Assembly: GCF_003319125.1 (NCBI RefSeq)
Contig: NZ_QOHG01000002.1
Span: forward strand, 282,185 to 346,184
Reading direction: 5' to 3'
Length of the DNA: 64,000 nucleotides
Source of the DNA: Blastococcus sp. TF02A-26
GTDB lineage: Bacteria > Actinomycetota > Actinomycetes > Mycobacteriales > Geodermatophilaceae
Within the stretch, counting starts at the first letter, position 1, and each line of letters begins with the position of its first letter. Under the pieces are notes generated by a model. It did no database searches, had not been told where the DNA came from, and was given only the letters and a program-made list of their open reading frames with translations. The position numbers and the translations under genes were made by a program. Shown here one piece after another: positions 49,148-57,046 of this stretch.

Positions 49148-49184
49148 GAGAGGCCCCGCCGCGCAGTGCGCGGCGGGGCCTCTC
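49148..49184 (-). terminator. Terminator after rplA
   Basis: A perfect 17-bp stem (49148-49164 with 49168-49184) closes on a 3-nt loop, 12 nt after the rplA stop. It ends the secE/nusG-rplKA transcript ahead of rplJL. Confidence 0.8.
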
Positions 49185-49196
49185 GTGGGCGCCTGC

Positions 49197-49916
49197 CTAG
49201 GCGGTGGGCTCGTCCACCGTCAGGTTGCGGGTGCGGTTCGGGTCGACCGGGATGCCGGGGCCCATGGTGGTGGAGATGGTGACCTTCTTCAGGTACCGGC
49301 CCTTGGCGGCGGCGGGCTTGGCGCGCAGCACCTCGTCCAGCGCGGCGGCGTAGTTCTCGACCAGCTTGGTCTCGTCGAACGACGCCTTGCCGATGACCAG
49401 GTGCAGGTTGGCCTGCTTGTCGACGCGGAAGTTGATCTTCCCGCCCTTGATGTCGTTGACGGCCTTGGTGACGTCGGGGGTCACGGTGCCGGTCTTCGGG
49501 TTCGGCATCAGGCCGCGGGGGCCGAGGATGCGGGCGATCCGGCCGACCTTGGCCATCTGGTCCGGCGTCGCGATGGCGGCGTCGAAGTCCAGGAAGCCGC
49601 CCTGGATGCGCTCGATCAGATCGTCGGAACCGACGACGTCGGCGCCGGCGGCCTCGGCCTCGGCGGCCTTGTCACCGGTCGCGAAGACGATGACGCGGGC
49701 GGTCTTGCCGGTGCCGTGCGGCAGGTTCACCGTGCCGCGGACCATCTGGTCGGCCTTGCGCGGGTCGACGCCGAGCCGCATCGCGACCTCGACGGTCGCG
49801 TCGTAGCTGGTCGGCGAGGTCTCCTTCGCCAGCCCGGCCGCCTGGAGGGGGCTGTACAGGTTGTCGCGGTCGACCTTGGTGGCCGCCTCGCGGTACTTCT
49901 TGCCGTGCTTCGCCAT
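49197..49916 (-). CDS. rplA: 50S ribosomal protein L1
   Basis: At 239 residues from the ATG at 49916 (GAGGAGAGG upstream). It forms the mobile L1 stalk at the E site and in many bacteria represses the rplKA m[45 protein letters not shown] and [14 protein letters not shown] are diagnostic. Confidence 0.98.
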   Translation of the reverse strand: MAKHGKKYREAATKVDRDNLYSPLQAAGLAKETSPTSYDATVEVAMRLGVDPRKADQMVRGTVNLPHGTGKTARVIVFATGDKAAEAEAAGADVVGSDDLIERIQGGFLDFDAAIATPDQMAKVGRIARILGPRGLMPNPKTGTVTPDVTKAVNDIKGGKINFRVDKQANLHLVIGKASFDETKLVENYAAALDEVLRAKPAAAKGRYLKKVTISTTMGPGIPVDPNRTRNLTVDEPTA

Positions 49917-49992
49917 GGTGGTTCCTCTCCTCCGCCGATCGGCGGGGTCGTGTGGTGTGCGGGCCTGGCGAGGCCCTCCCACAGGTGCTGCC

Positions 49993-50015
49993 GCCGTCGG
50001 ATGGCGACGGCGGGA
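49993..50015 (-). other. 9-bp hairpin in the rplK-rplA spacer
   Basis: CCGCCGTCG and CGACGGCGG pair around a 5-nt loop, between the palindromic repeat and the rplA start. It is a candidate attenuator or L1-responsive element by position only. Confidence 0.35.
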
Positions 50016-50019
50016 TCGG

Positions 50020-50075
50020 CCCCGTCCAGAGGCTCACCGCGAGCTCGCGAGTGGTGAGGAGGACGGGGTCCTTCG
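50020..50075 (-). repeat. 56-nt palindromic repeat, copy 2 (directly after rplK)
   Basis: This is the second copy of the element at 4925-4980. On the minus strand it starts 1 nt after the rplK stop. The arms CCCCGTCC/GGACGGGG and CTCACC/GGTGAG are perfect, and the centre GCGAGCTCGC is palindromic. It can form a long terminator-like hairpin. Confidence 0.65.
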
Positions 50076-50076
50076 A

Positions 50077-50505
50077 CTACTGGACGGTGATGCCCATCGA
50101 CCGGGCGGTGCCGGCGATGATCTTCTCGGCCTCGTCGAGGTCGTTGGCGTTGAGGTCGGCCATCTTGGTCTGCGCGATCTCGCGGACCTGGTCGCGCGTC
50201 ACGGTGGCGACCTTGGTCTTGTGCGGCTCGCCCGAGCCCTTCTCGACACCGGCCGCCTTGAGCAGCATGCGCGCCGCCGGCGGGGTCTTGGTGACGAAGG
50301 TGAACGAGCGGTCCTCGAAGACCGAGATCTCGACCGGGATCACGTTGCCGCGCTGCGACTCCGTGGCGGCGTTGTACGCCTTGCAGAACTCCATGATGTT
50401 GACGCCGTGCTGGCCGAGCGCCGGACCCACGGGCGGCGCGGGGGTGGCCGCACCGGCGTTGATCTGGAGCTTGATGACCGCGGTCAACCGCTTCCGGGGA
50501 GGCAT
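50077..50505 (-). CDS. rplK: 50S ribosomal protein L11
   Basis: At 142 residues, it forms the GTPase-associated centre with 23S rRNA and is the thiostrepton-site protein. [36 protein letters not shown] and the C-terminal RNA-binding [33 protein letters not shown] are canonical. It lies between nusG and rplA. Confidence 0.98.
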   Translation of the reverse strand: MPPRKRLTAVIKLQINAGAATPAPPVGPALGQHGVNIMEFCKAYNAATESQRGNVIPVEISVFEDRSFTFVTKTPPAARMLLKAAGVEKGSGEPHKTKVATVTRDQVREIAQTKMADLNANDLDEAEKIIAGTARSMGITVQ

Positions 50506-50552
50506 GGCTTCCTTCTTCTTCTCTGGGGTGTGTCAGGTACCGGGGACCCGGG

Positions 50553-51428
50553 TCAGATCTTGCTGACCTGGGTGAACGACAGCTCGACGGGCGTCTCGCG
50601 CCCGAAGATGGAGACCAGCACCTGCAGCTTCTGCTGCTCGGCGTTGATCTCGTTGATGGTGGCCGGGAGGGTGGCGAACGGCCCGTCCATGACGGTCACC
50701 GACTCGCCGACCTCGAAGTCGACGACGGCGACCGGCGCGGCGGCGGTGGTCCCGCCGGTCACGCCCGGCTCGGCGACCTTCGCGGCCTGCGGGGTCGCCG
50801 GCGGCGCGAGCAGGGTCACGACCTCGTCGATCGACAGCGGCGAGGGCCGCGAGGTGGCGCCGACGAAGCCGGTGACGCCGGGGGTGTTGCGCACCGCGCC
50901 CCAGGACTCGTCGTTGAGGTCCATGCGCACGAGCAGGTAGCCGGGGAGCTTCTTCCGGTTGACCTGGGTCCGCTTGCCGTTCTTGATCTCGGTGACCTCC
51001 TCGGTGGGCACCTCGATCTGGAAGATGTAGTCCTCCATGTCCAGCGACTGGATCCGCGACTCGAGGTTGGTCTTCACCTTGTTCTCGTAGCCGGCGTAGG
51101 AGTGGATGACGTACCAGTCGCCGAACTGGCTCTTCAGCCGGTTCCGGAGCGCCTCGATCGGGTCCGCGTCCTCCTCCGGCTCCGCCGCGGGGGCCGCCAG
51201 CGGGTCGGAGGCGAGGGTGTCGGGGTCGCCGCTCTCGACGTCGGGCACCACGTCGGCCACCTCGGTCGCGGTGTCCTGGTCGACGGTGTCGCTGCTGCCC
51301 TCGGCCGCGCCGGTCTCCCCGGCACCGGTCTCGAGGTCGACGCTGCCGAACTCGTCGGCCCGGGCGTCGTCCAGGTCGATGGCCGGGACGGCGCTGTCGG
51401 TGTCGAAGGGCTCGCGGGGGTCGGTCAC
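50553..51428 (-). CDS. nusG: Transcription elongation/antitermination factor NusG
   Basis: At 291 residues, the NGN domain (about 105-215: [77 protein letters not shown]) is followed by a C-terminal KOW domain ([44 protein letters not shown]). An acidic ~100-residue N-terminal extension is typical of actinobacteria. It links RNA polymerase to the ribosome or Rho. Confidence 0.97.
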   Translation of the reverse strand: MTDPREPFDTDSAVPAIDLDDARADEFGSVDLETGAGETGAAEGSSDTVDQDTATEVADVVPDVESGDPDTLASDPLAAPAAEPEEDADPIEALRNRLKSQFGDWYVIHSYAGYENKVKTNLESRIQSLDMEDYIFQIEVPTEEVTEIKNGKRTQVNRKKLPGYLLVRMDLNDESWGAVRNTPGVTGFVGATSRPSPLSIDEVVTLLAPPATPQAAKVAEPGVTGGTTAAAPVAVVDFEVGESVTVMDGPFATLPATINEINAEQQKLQVLVSIFGRETPVELSFTQVSKI

Positions 51429-51470
51429 GGGGGTTGCTTCCTTTGCGTCGTGTGCGGCGGGCGGGGTCGG

Positions 51471-52016
51471 TCAGCCGAAGACGGCGAGCACGCCCTGCGC
51501 GAAGAGGAGGTCCAGGCCGGCCACCAGCGCGACGATGAAGGTCACGAAGACGATGACGACGGTCGTGTAGGTGATCAGTTCGCGACGCCCGGGCCAGATG
51601 ACCTTGCGGAGCTCGGCGACGACCTCGCGGAGGAAGCGCCGGAGACTGCGCCGCTGACGCTGCTCCGCGGCGCGCTCACGCTCGGCGGCCGCCCGGGAGC
51701 GGGTGCCGGAGCCGGCGTCGGTGCGGCCGGCCGGACGGGACGCGGACCGCTCGCGGGCGGGACGCGGCGTGCGGCGGGCGACCGGCTCGTCGTCGTCCTC
51801 GTCGTCGTCACCGGCGGTGATGCGGCCACCGCGGCGACGGGCGGAGCGGGGGACGACCTTGTCCTCCTGCTCCTCGGCCTCCTCGGCGACGGCGTCCTCG
51901 GCGGCCTCGAGCTCGGCGGCGTCGTCGACCCCGGGGGCCTTGCGGTCGAGCTGCTCGTCGGTCGCGTCGGAGCCGGAGCGGGGGTCGTCCTCGCGTCCGC
52001 GCTTCTCGTCGCTCAC
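51471..52016 (-). CDS. secE: Preprotein translocase subunit SecE
   Basis: At 181 residues, only the last ~60 are the conserved SecE core (RRFLREVVAELRKVIWPGRRELITYTTVVIVFVTFIVALVAGLDLLF), with one transmembrane helix clamping SecY. The first ~115 residues are a charged low-complexity extension, long even for actinobacteria. It lies between tRNA-Trp and nusG. Confidence 0.96.
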   Translation of the reverse strand: MSDEKRGREDDPRSGSDATDEQLDRKAPGVDDAAELEAAEDAVAEEAEEQEDKVVPRSARRRGGRITAGDDDEDDDEPVARRTPRPARERSASRPAGRTDAGSGTRSRAAAERERAAEQRQRRSLRRFLREVVAELRKVIWPGRRELITYTTVVIVFVTFIVALVAGLDLLFAQGVLAVFG

Positions 52017-52092
52017 TGCGCCTCGCTGCCGTCGTCGTGGTGGCCCCGACCGCGGGGCCGCGGCCGGTGTGGTGGTCCGGTGTCCGTGCTGG

Positions 52093-52165
<73 letters not shown>

Positions 52166-52283
52166 AGTGCCCGGGACGGCTGTCCCGAGCTGGGCCCGGG
52201 GGGCGCCTCGCCTCGCGCGGGCACCGAGTCCCCGAGGGGATCCGGGGCACGCCGGTGGCGGGGTCGATCACCCCAGGACGTCG

Positions 52284-52314
52284 AGTGTACGGGACCGGCC
52301 GAGCCCCGGGCCAA
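52284..52314 (-). promoter_or_regulatory. Putative promoter of tRNA-Trp-secE-nusG
   Basis: On the minus strand TTGGCC and TACACT are spaced by 19 nt, about 120 nt upstream of tRNA-Trp. The spacing is slightly long. Confidence 0.4.
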
Positions 52315-52379
52315 CGGCCCGCTCCCCGTCACCCGCGGGGGAACCGATGAGTCCGCGGACGCCGACCGATCCCCACGGC

Positions 52380-52747
52380 GTGAGCGAACTCCGGGTGCAC
52401 GCCTTCTCCCTCTCCCTCGACGGGTACGCGGCCGGACCGCACCAGTCACCGGAGGAGCCGCTCGGCGTGGGCGGCGATCAGCTCCACGAGTGGATCTTCG
52501 CCGCCGATCCGGCGCCGGCCGACACCGCGGGCGCGTGGGGCGGCTCGGCGGCGGCGCGTCGACGGTGCAGCAGTAACTGCGGGCGGGCCTGCTGGACGAG
52601 ATCGGCCTGGCCCTCGTCCCCGTGCTGCTCGGCGCCGGCCAGCGGCTCTTCGTCGACGGGCTGCCCACCACCGGGTGGCGGTGCGTCGCCCACGACCCGT
52701 CCGCGCGGGTGACGCACGTGCGTCTCCGCCGCGACGGATCGGCGTAG
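52380..52747 (+). pseudogene. Remnant of a RibD/dihydrofolate-reductase-like gene
   Basis: The 5' part (SELRVHAFSLSLDGYAAGPHQSPEEPLG) is the N-terminus of a YyaP/YwjB-type reductase-like protein. The 3' part (GGGASTVQQ, then LRAGLLDEIGLALVPVLLGAGQRLF) is its C-terminus in another frame. The intervening ~80 residues are missing, the frames do not match, and a TAA interrupts the QQ-LRAGLLDE joint where the family has a tyrosine. It ends with TAG at 52745, next to hadB on the other strand. It is clearly a decayed gene. Confidence 0.75.
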
Positions 52748-52748
52748 C

Positions 52749-53177
52749 TCAGGAGAGGCGGACCACCGCGCGGGCCAGGGAGAGCACCTTCTCGCCGCCG
52801 CTGGTCACGGTCAGGTCCACCCGGACCCGCCCCTCGTCCAGCACCGCGGCCACCCGTCCGCGCACGGTGACCTCGGCGCCGGTGTCGTCGTCGGGGACGA
52901 CCACGGGACGGCCGAAGCGGACCTGGTACTCGACCAGGGCGGCCGGGTCGCCGGCCCAGTCGCTGACCGCCCGACCGGCCAGGCCCATGGTGAGCATCCC
53001 GTGCGCGATGACGCCGGGGAGGCCGACCGACGTCGCGACACGGTCGCTCCAGTGGATCGGGTTGAGGTCCCCGGAGGCGCCCGCGTACCGGACGAGGTCG
53101 GCGCGGGTGACGGGGTAGACGCGCTCGGGCAGCTCCGTGCCGACGGCGACGTCGGCCGCGCGGACCCGGGCGCTCAC
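52749..53177 (-). CDS. hadB: (3R)-hydroxyacyl-ACP dehydratase subunit HadB-like (MaoC domain)
   Basis: At 142 residues, this is a hotdog-fold MaoC dehydratase with the catalytic motif SGDLNPIHWSD (Asp and His) and GLPGVIAHGMLTMGLAG. In mycobacteria HadB is the catalytic partner of HadA or HadC in the FAS-II dehydration step, and hadABC also lies between rpmG and tRNA-Trp/secE. It overlaps hadA by 4 nt. No hadC follows. Confidence 0.85.
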   Translation of the reverse strand: MSARVRAADVAVGTELPERVYPVTRADLVRYAGASGDLNPIHWSDRVATSVGLPGVIAHGMLTMGLAGRAVSDWAGDPAALVEYQVRFGRPVVVPDDDTGAEVTVRGRVAAVLDEGRVRVDLTVTSGGEKVLSLARAVVRLS

Positions 53178-53620
53178 CCCTCCCCCCGGGCGACGAGCAG
53201 GGAGGTGGCCGAGCAGACGGGCTCGCCGTCCTCGGTGGTGACGTCGACCCGGGTGGTCAGCAGGTCGCTGCCGCCCATGCTGCGCACCGCCTCGATGGTC
53301 GGCGTGGCGACCAGGCGGTCACCGGCGCGGATCGGCCGGTGGTGGACGAACCGCTGCTCGCCGTGCACCACGCGGCTGTAGTCGAGGTCCACGTCGGGGT
53401 CCGCCACCACGACACCGGCGGCGGAGAGGGTGAGCGCGATCGCGAAGGTCGGGGGCGCGACGACGTCGGGGTGCCCGGCGGCGCGCGCCGCCTCGACGTC
53501 GAGGTGCACCGGGTCGCTGGACCCCAGCGCGGCCGCGAACTCGGCGATCTTCACCCGGCCGACCTCGTACACGGCAGAGGGCGGGTAGCTGCGCCCGACC
53601 AGTCCTGCGTCCAGCGCCAT
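53174..53620 (-). CDS. hadA: (3R)-hydroxyacyl-ACP dehydratase subunit HadA-like
   Basis: At 148 residues, it is a FAS1-like dehydratase N-terminal domain. GLVGRSYPPSAVYEVGRVKIAEFAAALGSSDPVHLDVEAARAAGHPDVVAPPTFAIAL and VVHGEQRFVHHRPIRAGDRL match HadA. It lacks the catalytic Asp/His pair of HadB, as expected for the non-catalytic subunit. It lies between rpmG and hadB and is coupled to hadB by a GTGA overlap. Confidence 0.85.
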   Translation of the reverse strand: MALDAGLVGRSYPPSAVYEVGRVKIAEFAAALGSSDPVHLDVEAARAAGHPDVVAPPTFAIALTLSAAGVVVADPDVDLDYSRVVHGEQRFVHHRPIRAGDRLVATPTIEAVRSMGGSDLLTTRVDVTTEDGEPVCSATSLLVARGEG

Positions 53621-53656
53621 GCTCCCCGCCCTCCCGGCAGTGCTCGCGTCAGCGCG

Positions 53657-53821
53657 TCAGCGCGTCTCGCGGTGCAGCGTGTGCTTGCGCTCGTGCGGGC
53701 AGTACTTCATCAGCTCGAGCCGGTCGGGGTCGTTGCGCCGGTTCTTGCGGGTGATGTAGTTGCGGTTCTTGCACTCCTGGCAGGCCAGGGTGATCTTCGG
53801 ACGGACATCGGTGGCTGCCAC
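53657..53821 (-). CDS. rpmG: 50S ribosomal protein L33
   Basis: At 54 residues from a GTG at 53821: [40 protein letters not shown], then an ending [13 protein letters not shown]. This is bacterial L33. The first zinc knuckle (CQEC) is intact, but the second is C-P-H-E rather than the usual C-P-x-C, so one cysteine ligand is missing. It lies between tRNA-Met and hadA, as in mycobacteria. Confidence 0.95.
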   Translation of the reverse strand: MAATDVRPKITLACQECKNRNYITRKNRRNDPDRLELMKYCPHERKHTLHRETR

Positions 53822-53897
53822 GGGGCGCTCCTCGCCTTGTCGGGACCGCCCTCCCGGGCGGGGTTCGCACGACCGGCCGGACGGCCGATCACACGAG

Positions 53898-53922
53898 GAC
53901 GGACCCCGGGGCGGGGTCCGTC
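53898..53922 (-). terminator. Hairpin after tRNA-Met
   Basis: GACGGACCCC and GGGGTCCGTC pair around a 5-nt loop, 5 nt after the 3' end of tRNA-Met. It is a likely tRNA terminator or processing stem before rpmG. Confidence 0.55.
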
Positions 53923-53927
53923 GTGAG

Positions 53928-54001
53928 TAGCGGTGACCGGACTTGAACCGGTGACACAGCGATTATGAGCCGCTTGCTCTACCAGGCTGAGCTACACCGC
54001 C
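53928..54001 (-). tRNA. metT: tRNA-Met, elongator (anticodon CAT)
   Basis: The minus strand runs from GGCGGTGTAGCTCAGCCTGG, through an anticodon loop with CAT, to a T-arm with GGTTCAAGTCC, 74 nt in all. The first acceptor pair would be G.U; CCA is not encoded. The first pair differs from initiator tRNA (C.A), so this is the elongator. Confidence 0.93.
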
Positions 54002-54058
54002 GGGATGACCGTGCGGTCCGGTCTCTCGACAGGACCGGTGGTCACGTGTGTTGTTACG

Positions 54059-54131
54059 AGCCCCTTTACGGAATCGAACCGTAGACCTTCTCCTTACCAT
54101 GGAGACGCTCTGCCGACTGAGCTAAAGGGGC
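54059..54131 (-). tRNA. thrT: tRNA-Thr (anticodon GGT)
   Basis: On the minus strand GCCCCTT pairs with AAGGGGC, the D-arm starts TAGCTCAGTCGG, the anticodon loop CATGGTAAG contains GGT, and the T-arm is GGTTCGATTCC. It is 73 nt with no encoded CCA, and lies 57 nt upstream of tRNA-Met. A -10-like TAGAGT lies just upstream at about 54152. Confidence 0.96.
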
Positions 54132-54199
54132 GGTGGCCGGAGCCGTCGAGAACTCTACCCGACCGCCACCGGGCCGACGGCACGGGGGTCGTCGGCGCG

Positions 54200-56743
54200 T
54201 CAGGCCCGGACGAACAACCGGCGGTGGGTCGCCCCGGGGGCGGCGGCGCGCACGCCGGCGCGGGCCAGGAGCCAGCTCTCCAGCCGGTCGTCGGGCAGCG
54301 GCCGGCTGACCAGGAAGCCCTGCAGCTTGTCGCAGCCCATGTCGGCCAGCGCGTTGCGGGTGAGCTCGTCCTCGACGCCCTCGGCGACCACCCGCAGGCC
54401 CAGGTTGTGGGCCAGCTCGATGATCGACCGTGCGATGAACGACTCGCCCTGGCTGGTGGACATGCTGAGCACGAAGGACTTGTCGATCTTGACCTCGTCG
54501 ATCGGCAGCTGCCGCAGCTGCGACAGCGAGGAGTAGCCGGTGCCGAAGTCGTCCATCGACAGCCGCAGGCCCAGGGCGTGCAGGTCGGCGAGCACCGTGC
54601 TGCTGCGCACCGAGTCGTCGACCACGCTGCCCTCGGTGAGCTCCAGGGTGAGCAGCTCCCCCGGGACGCCGTGCCGGCGCAGGGCGCGGGCGACCCGGTC
54701 GACGAGGTCGGGCTCGGTCAGGCAGCGGGCGGACAGGTTGACCGACACCGACAGCGAGATGTCCTGGTCCAGCCACTTGCGGCAGCGGGCCAGCGCCAGG
54801 TCGAGGACGTGGTCGGTGAGCGGGCCGATCCGGCCGATCTGCTCGGCCAGGTGGATGAACTCGTCCGGGGCCACGGCGCCGTAGCGGGGGTGCGCCCACC
54901 GGACGAGGGTCTCCACCGAGACGATGTCGGAGGTCCGGGCGTCGATGATCGGCTGGAAGACGACGCTGATCTGCCCCTCGGCCATCGCCTGCTCGAGCTC
55001 GGTGCCCAGCTGGAGCCGCCGCAGGCTCTGCTGGTCGAGAACGGGGTGGTAGCTGGCCACGCCCTTGCCGGCCGCGGCGGCGAGCAGCGCGACGTCGGCA
55101 CGCTGCATCAGCGTCCCGGAGTCGGTGCCGTGCACGGGCGCGGCGGCCACGCCGATGGTGAGCGTGACCTCGAGGTCCAGGCCGGCCACCCGGGCGCGGG
55201 TCGACGTCGCCTCGCGCAGCCGTCGGGCGGCGCGCTCGGTGGCGGCCAGCGACAGACCGGGCAGCAGGACGGCGAACTGCTCGCCCTCCATCCGGGCCAG
55301 CACGGCGCGGGGCGGGGCGTGCTCGCGCAGCAGCCCGGCGGTGACCAGCAGCAGCTCGTCGCTGGCGGCGTGGCCGAGCGTGTCGACGATCTCGGTGTGG
55401 TTGTCCAGCGAGGCGAGGATGAGCCCCGCGCGGGTGCCCACCGGATCGGCGGTTAGCAGCTCGTCGATCTCGGTCACCAGCCGCTGCCGGTTGGGCAGCC
55501 CGGTGAGGCGGTCGTGGTCGGCGTCGTAGCGGATCTGGGTGAGCAGCTGCTGCTGCCGGATGGCCGCGTTGACGTGCGTGAGCATGGAGTCGAGGGCGGC
55601 CCGCTCGTCGTCGGCGAAGCTCAGCGTGTCGTTGCGCCGGTCGCAGATCTCCAGGTAGCCCGGCTCGCCGGCGGCGGTCGCGATCGGGGCCCCCAGGACC
55701 TCCTGGGCCCCGCGCCGCTGGAGCGCGGCCAGCCCGGCGGCGTCGGTCCGGGCGGCGGAGACCAACACCGCGCCCGAGGACCGCGCGTCGACCGCGCGCC
55801 GGCGGACGAGGTCGTCGGGGTCCCCCGGCCCGTCGTACCAGGCGACGCCGTCCTCGGCGTCGACCACGAGCCTCGGCTCCTGGTCCAGGTAGGGCGGCAG
55901 CCAGAGCGCGACCCGCTCGGCGTTCAGCAGCTCCCGGACGGCGACGACGAGCTCACGGGTGCCCTCGTCGTCGGGGCTGAGGCTCTCCACCCGGCGGGCG
56001 AAGGCGTACACCTGCTCCACGCTGCGCCGCTCCTGCGACACCGCGGCGAAGCGGCGGAAGAGCAGCACGACCGCGGCCATGACCGGGAGCACCAGCAGCG
56101 CCGCCCAGGCGGTGAGAGGCACGAGCAGCAGCGCGACCAGCGCGACCGAGACGGCGAAGGGGCCGACCACCGCGATCGGCAGCAGAAGCTCCTGCCAGAC
56201 GTGCCGGCCCGGCCGGCCGCCGCTGAGCGCGATGGCGGCGACCACCATCGAGTTGCCGACGACGTCGGCGACCATGACGGCGGCCACGAGCGCCAGCCAG
56301 GAGACCGGGTCGGTCAGTGGCCGGGAGGGCAGCAGGTCGAGGACGGCGACGGCCGCCGCGACCTCCACGACCGTGACCGCGAGGTTGTAGACCGCCTTGG
56401 GCGGTGAGTACGGCCGGCGCAGGAACGTGATCCCGACGGCGATCGCCCGGGCGAGCGCCACCCAGGGGCCGCCGAGCTGCACGAGCGCCACGGCGAGGGG
56501 CAGCTCGCTGACCGACCAGCGGTGGGTCTGCCGGCGGAACTCGATGTAGAGCAGGACCGACTCGGCGACGGCGAACGCCACGGTCACCAGCAGGAACGGC
56601 AGCAGCCGGAACCGCCCCGTCGCGGCGGGGAAGACGAGGACGGCGGACAGCAGCGCGAGCGCGCAGCCCCCCGCGGCGATCGTCCACGGTCGGAGGGGGG
56701 CCCCGAGGCGCGCGTGCGCAGGCTCGGAAGTGGTCACCGGCAC
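54200..56743 (-). CDS. Membrane-bound GGDEF/EAL protein, probably a c-di-GMP phosphodiesterase
   Basis: At 847 residues, residues ~20-235 form a run of six to seven hydrophobic helices (a MASE-like sensor). A GAF-like domain follows at about 240-385, a GGDEF domain at about 400-550 whose signature is MEGEQF instead of GGDEF (likely inactive as cyclase), and an EAL domain at about 565-825. The EAL residues needed for hydrolysis appear intact: VETLVRW (Glu), NLSA, LELTEG, MDDFGTGYSSL, VKIDKSF, VVAEGVE and QGFLVSRP. It therefore probably degrades c-di-GMP in response to a membrane or cytosolic signal. The start is a GTG at 56743. Confidence 0.9.
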   Translation of the reverse strand: MPVTTSEPAHARLGAPLRPWTIAAGGCALALLSAVLVFPAATGRFRLLPFLLVTVAFAVAESVLLYIEFRRQTHRWSVSELPLAVALVQLGGPWVALARAIAVGITFLRRPYSPPKAVYNLAVTVVEVAAAVAVLDLLPSRPLTDPVSWLALVAAVMVADVVGNSMVVAAIALSGGRPGRHVWQELLLPIAVVGPFAVSVALVALLLVPLTAWAALLVLPVMAAVVLLFRRFAAVSQERRSVEQVYAFARRVESLSPDDEGTRELVVAVRELLNAERVALWLPPYLDQEPRLVVDAEDGVAWYDGPGDPDDLVRRRAVDARSSGAVLVSAARTDAAGLAALQRRGAQEVLGAPIATAAGEPGYLEICDRRNDTLSFADDERAALDSMLTHVNAAIRQQQLLTQIRYDADHDRLTGLPNRQRLVTEIDELLTADPVGTRAGLILASLDNHTEIVDTLGHAASDELLLVTAGLLREHAPPRAVLARMEGEQFAVLLPGLSLAATERAARRLREATSTRARVAGLDLEVTLTIGVAAAPVHGTDSGTLMQRADVALLAAAAGKGVASYHPVLDQQSLRRLQLGTELEQAMAEGQISVVFQPIIDARTSDIVSVETLVRWAHPRYGAVAPDEFIHLAEQIGRIGPLTDHVLDLALARCRKWLDQDISLSVSVNLSARCLTEPDLVDRVARALRRHGVPGELLTLELTEGSVVDDSVRSSTVLADLHALGLRLSMDDFGTGYSSLSQLRQLPIDEVKIDKSFVLSMSTSQGESFIARSIIELAHNLGLRVVAEGVEDELTRNALADMGCDKLQGFLVSRPLPDDRLESWLLARAGVRAAAPGATHRRLFVRA

Positions 56744-56830
56744 CCGACTCGTGAGGAGGGAAGGAGCGCGCCGAGGCTAACAGCGCCCATCCCCCCGCAG
56801 CGCGGTTCGCGGAGGTGCACTCACCCCGAC

Positions 56831-56860
56831 GGGGCAGGCGGTCGGTCGACCGCCCGCCCC
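56831..56860 (-). terminator. Hairpin after the RGASWS repeat gene
   Basis: A 13-bp stem with one wobble pair (56831-56843 with 56848-56860) closes on a 4-nt loop, 22 nt after the stop of the repeat peptide. It would end that short transcript before the GGDEF/EAL gene. Confidence 0.6.
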
Positions 56861-56882
56861 TCGGGTCAGGGTGTCCTGCCGG

Positions 56883-57008
56883 TCAGCGGGACCAGGACGC
56901 GCCGCGGGACCAGGACGCGCCGCGCGACCAGGACGCGCCGCGGGACCACGACGCCCCGCGCGACCACGAGGCTCCGCGGGACGAGGACGAACCGGACTGT
57001 GCGTTCAT
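56883..57008 (-). CDS. 41-residue peptide of five RGASWS repeats, possible RiPP precursor
   Basis: Read from the ATG at 57008, preceded at ideal distance by GAGGAGG, the product is MNAQSGSSSS, then five exact copies of RGASWS, then Arg and TGA. The DNA repeat unit is 18 nt. The copies vary only in third positions (GGA/GGG/GGC, GCC/GCG, TCG/TCC), leaving the peptide unchanged, which argues that this frame is translated and selected. The peptide is cationic with five tryptophans and no cysteine. A terminator-like hairpin follows. No modifying enzyme or transporter is adjacent; the next gene is a c-di-GMP phosphodiesterase. I know of no described family. It could be a multi-core ribosomal peptide, a nucleic-acid- or membrane-binding peptide, or a structural repeat. 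Confidence 0.65.
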   Translation of the reverse strand: MNAQSGSSSSRGASWSRGASWSRGASWSRGASWSRGASWSR

Positions 57009-57046
57009 GACGCCTCCTCAGGCATGAAGAACTGCTTCTCTTCCAT
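57005..57046 (-). CDS. 13-codon upstream ORF overlapping the RGASWS gene
   Basis: ATG at 57046 encodes MEEKQFFMPEEAS and stops with TGA overlapping the ATG of the repeat gene (ATGA). It contains that gene's ribosome binding site. No ribosome binding site of its own is visible. It may couple translation or sense it, or it may be chance. Confidence 0.3.
   Translation of the reverse strand: MEEKQFFMPEEAS

Noticed and set aside
56886..56980. 18-nt tandem repeats considered as a CRISPR or satellite array
   Set aside because: There are no spacers between the repeats and they keep a coding frame, so they are internal repeats of a gene.
56815..57027. Plus-strand frame with DAPRDQ-like repeats over the RGASWS gene
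   Set aside because: Differences among the repeats are synonymous in the minus frame but change Gln/His and Asp/Glu in this frame, and the minus frame has the ribosome binding site.
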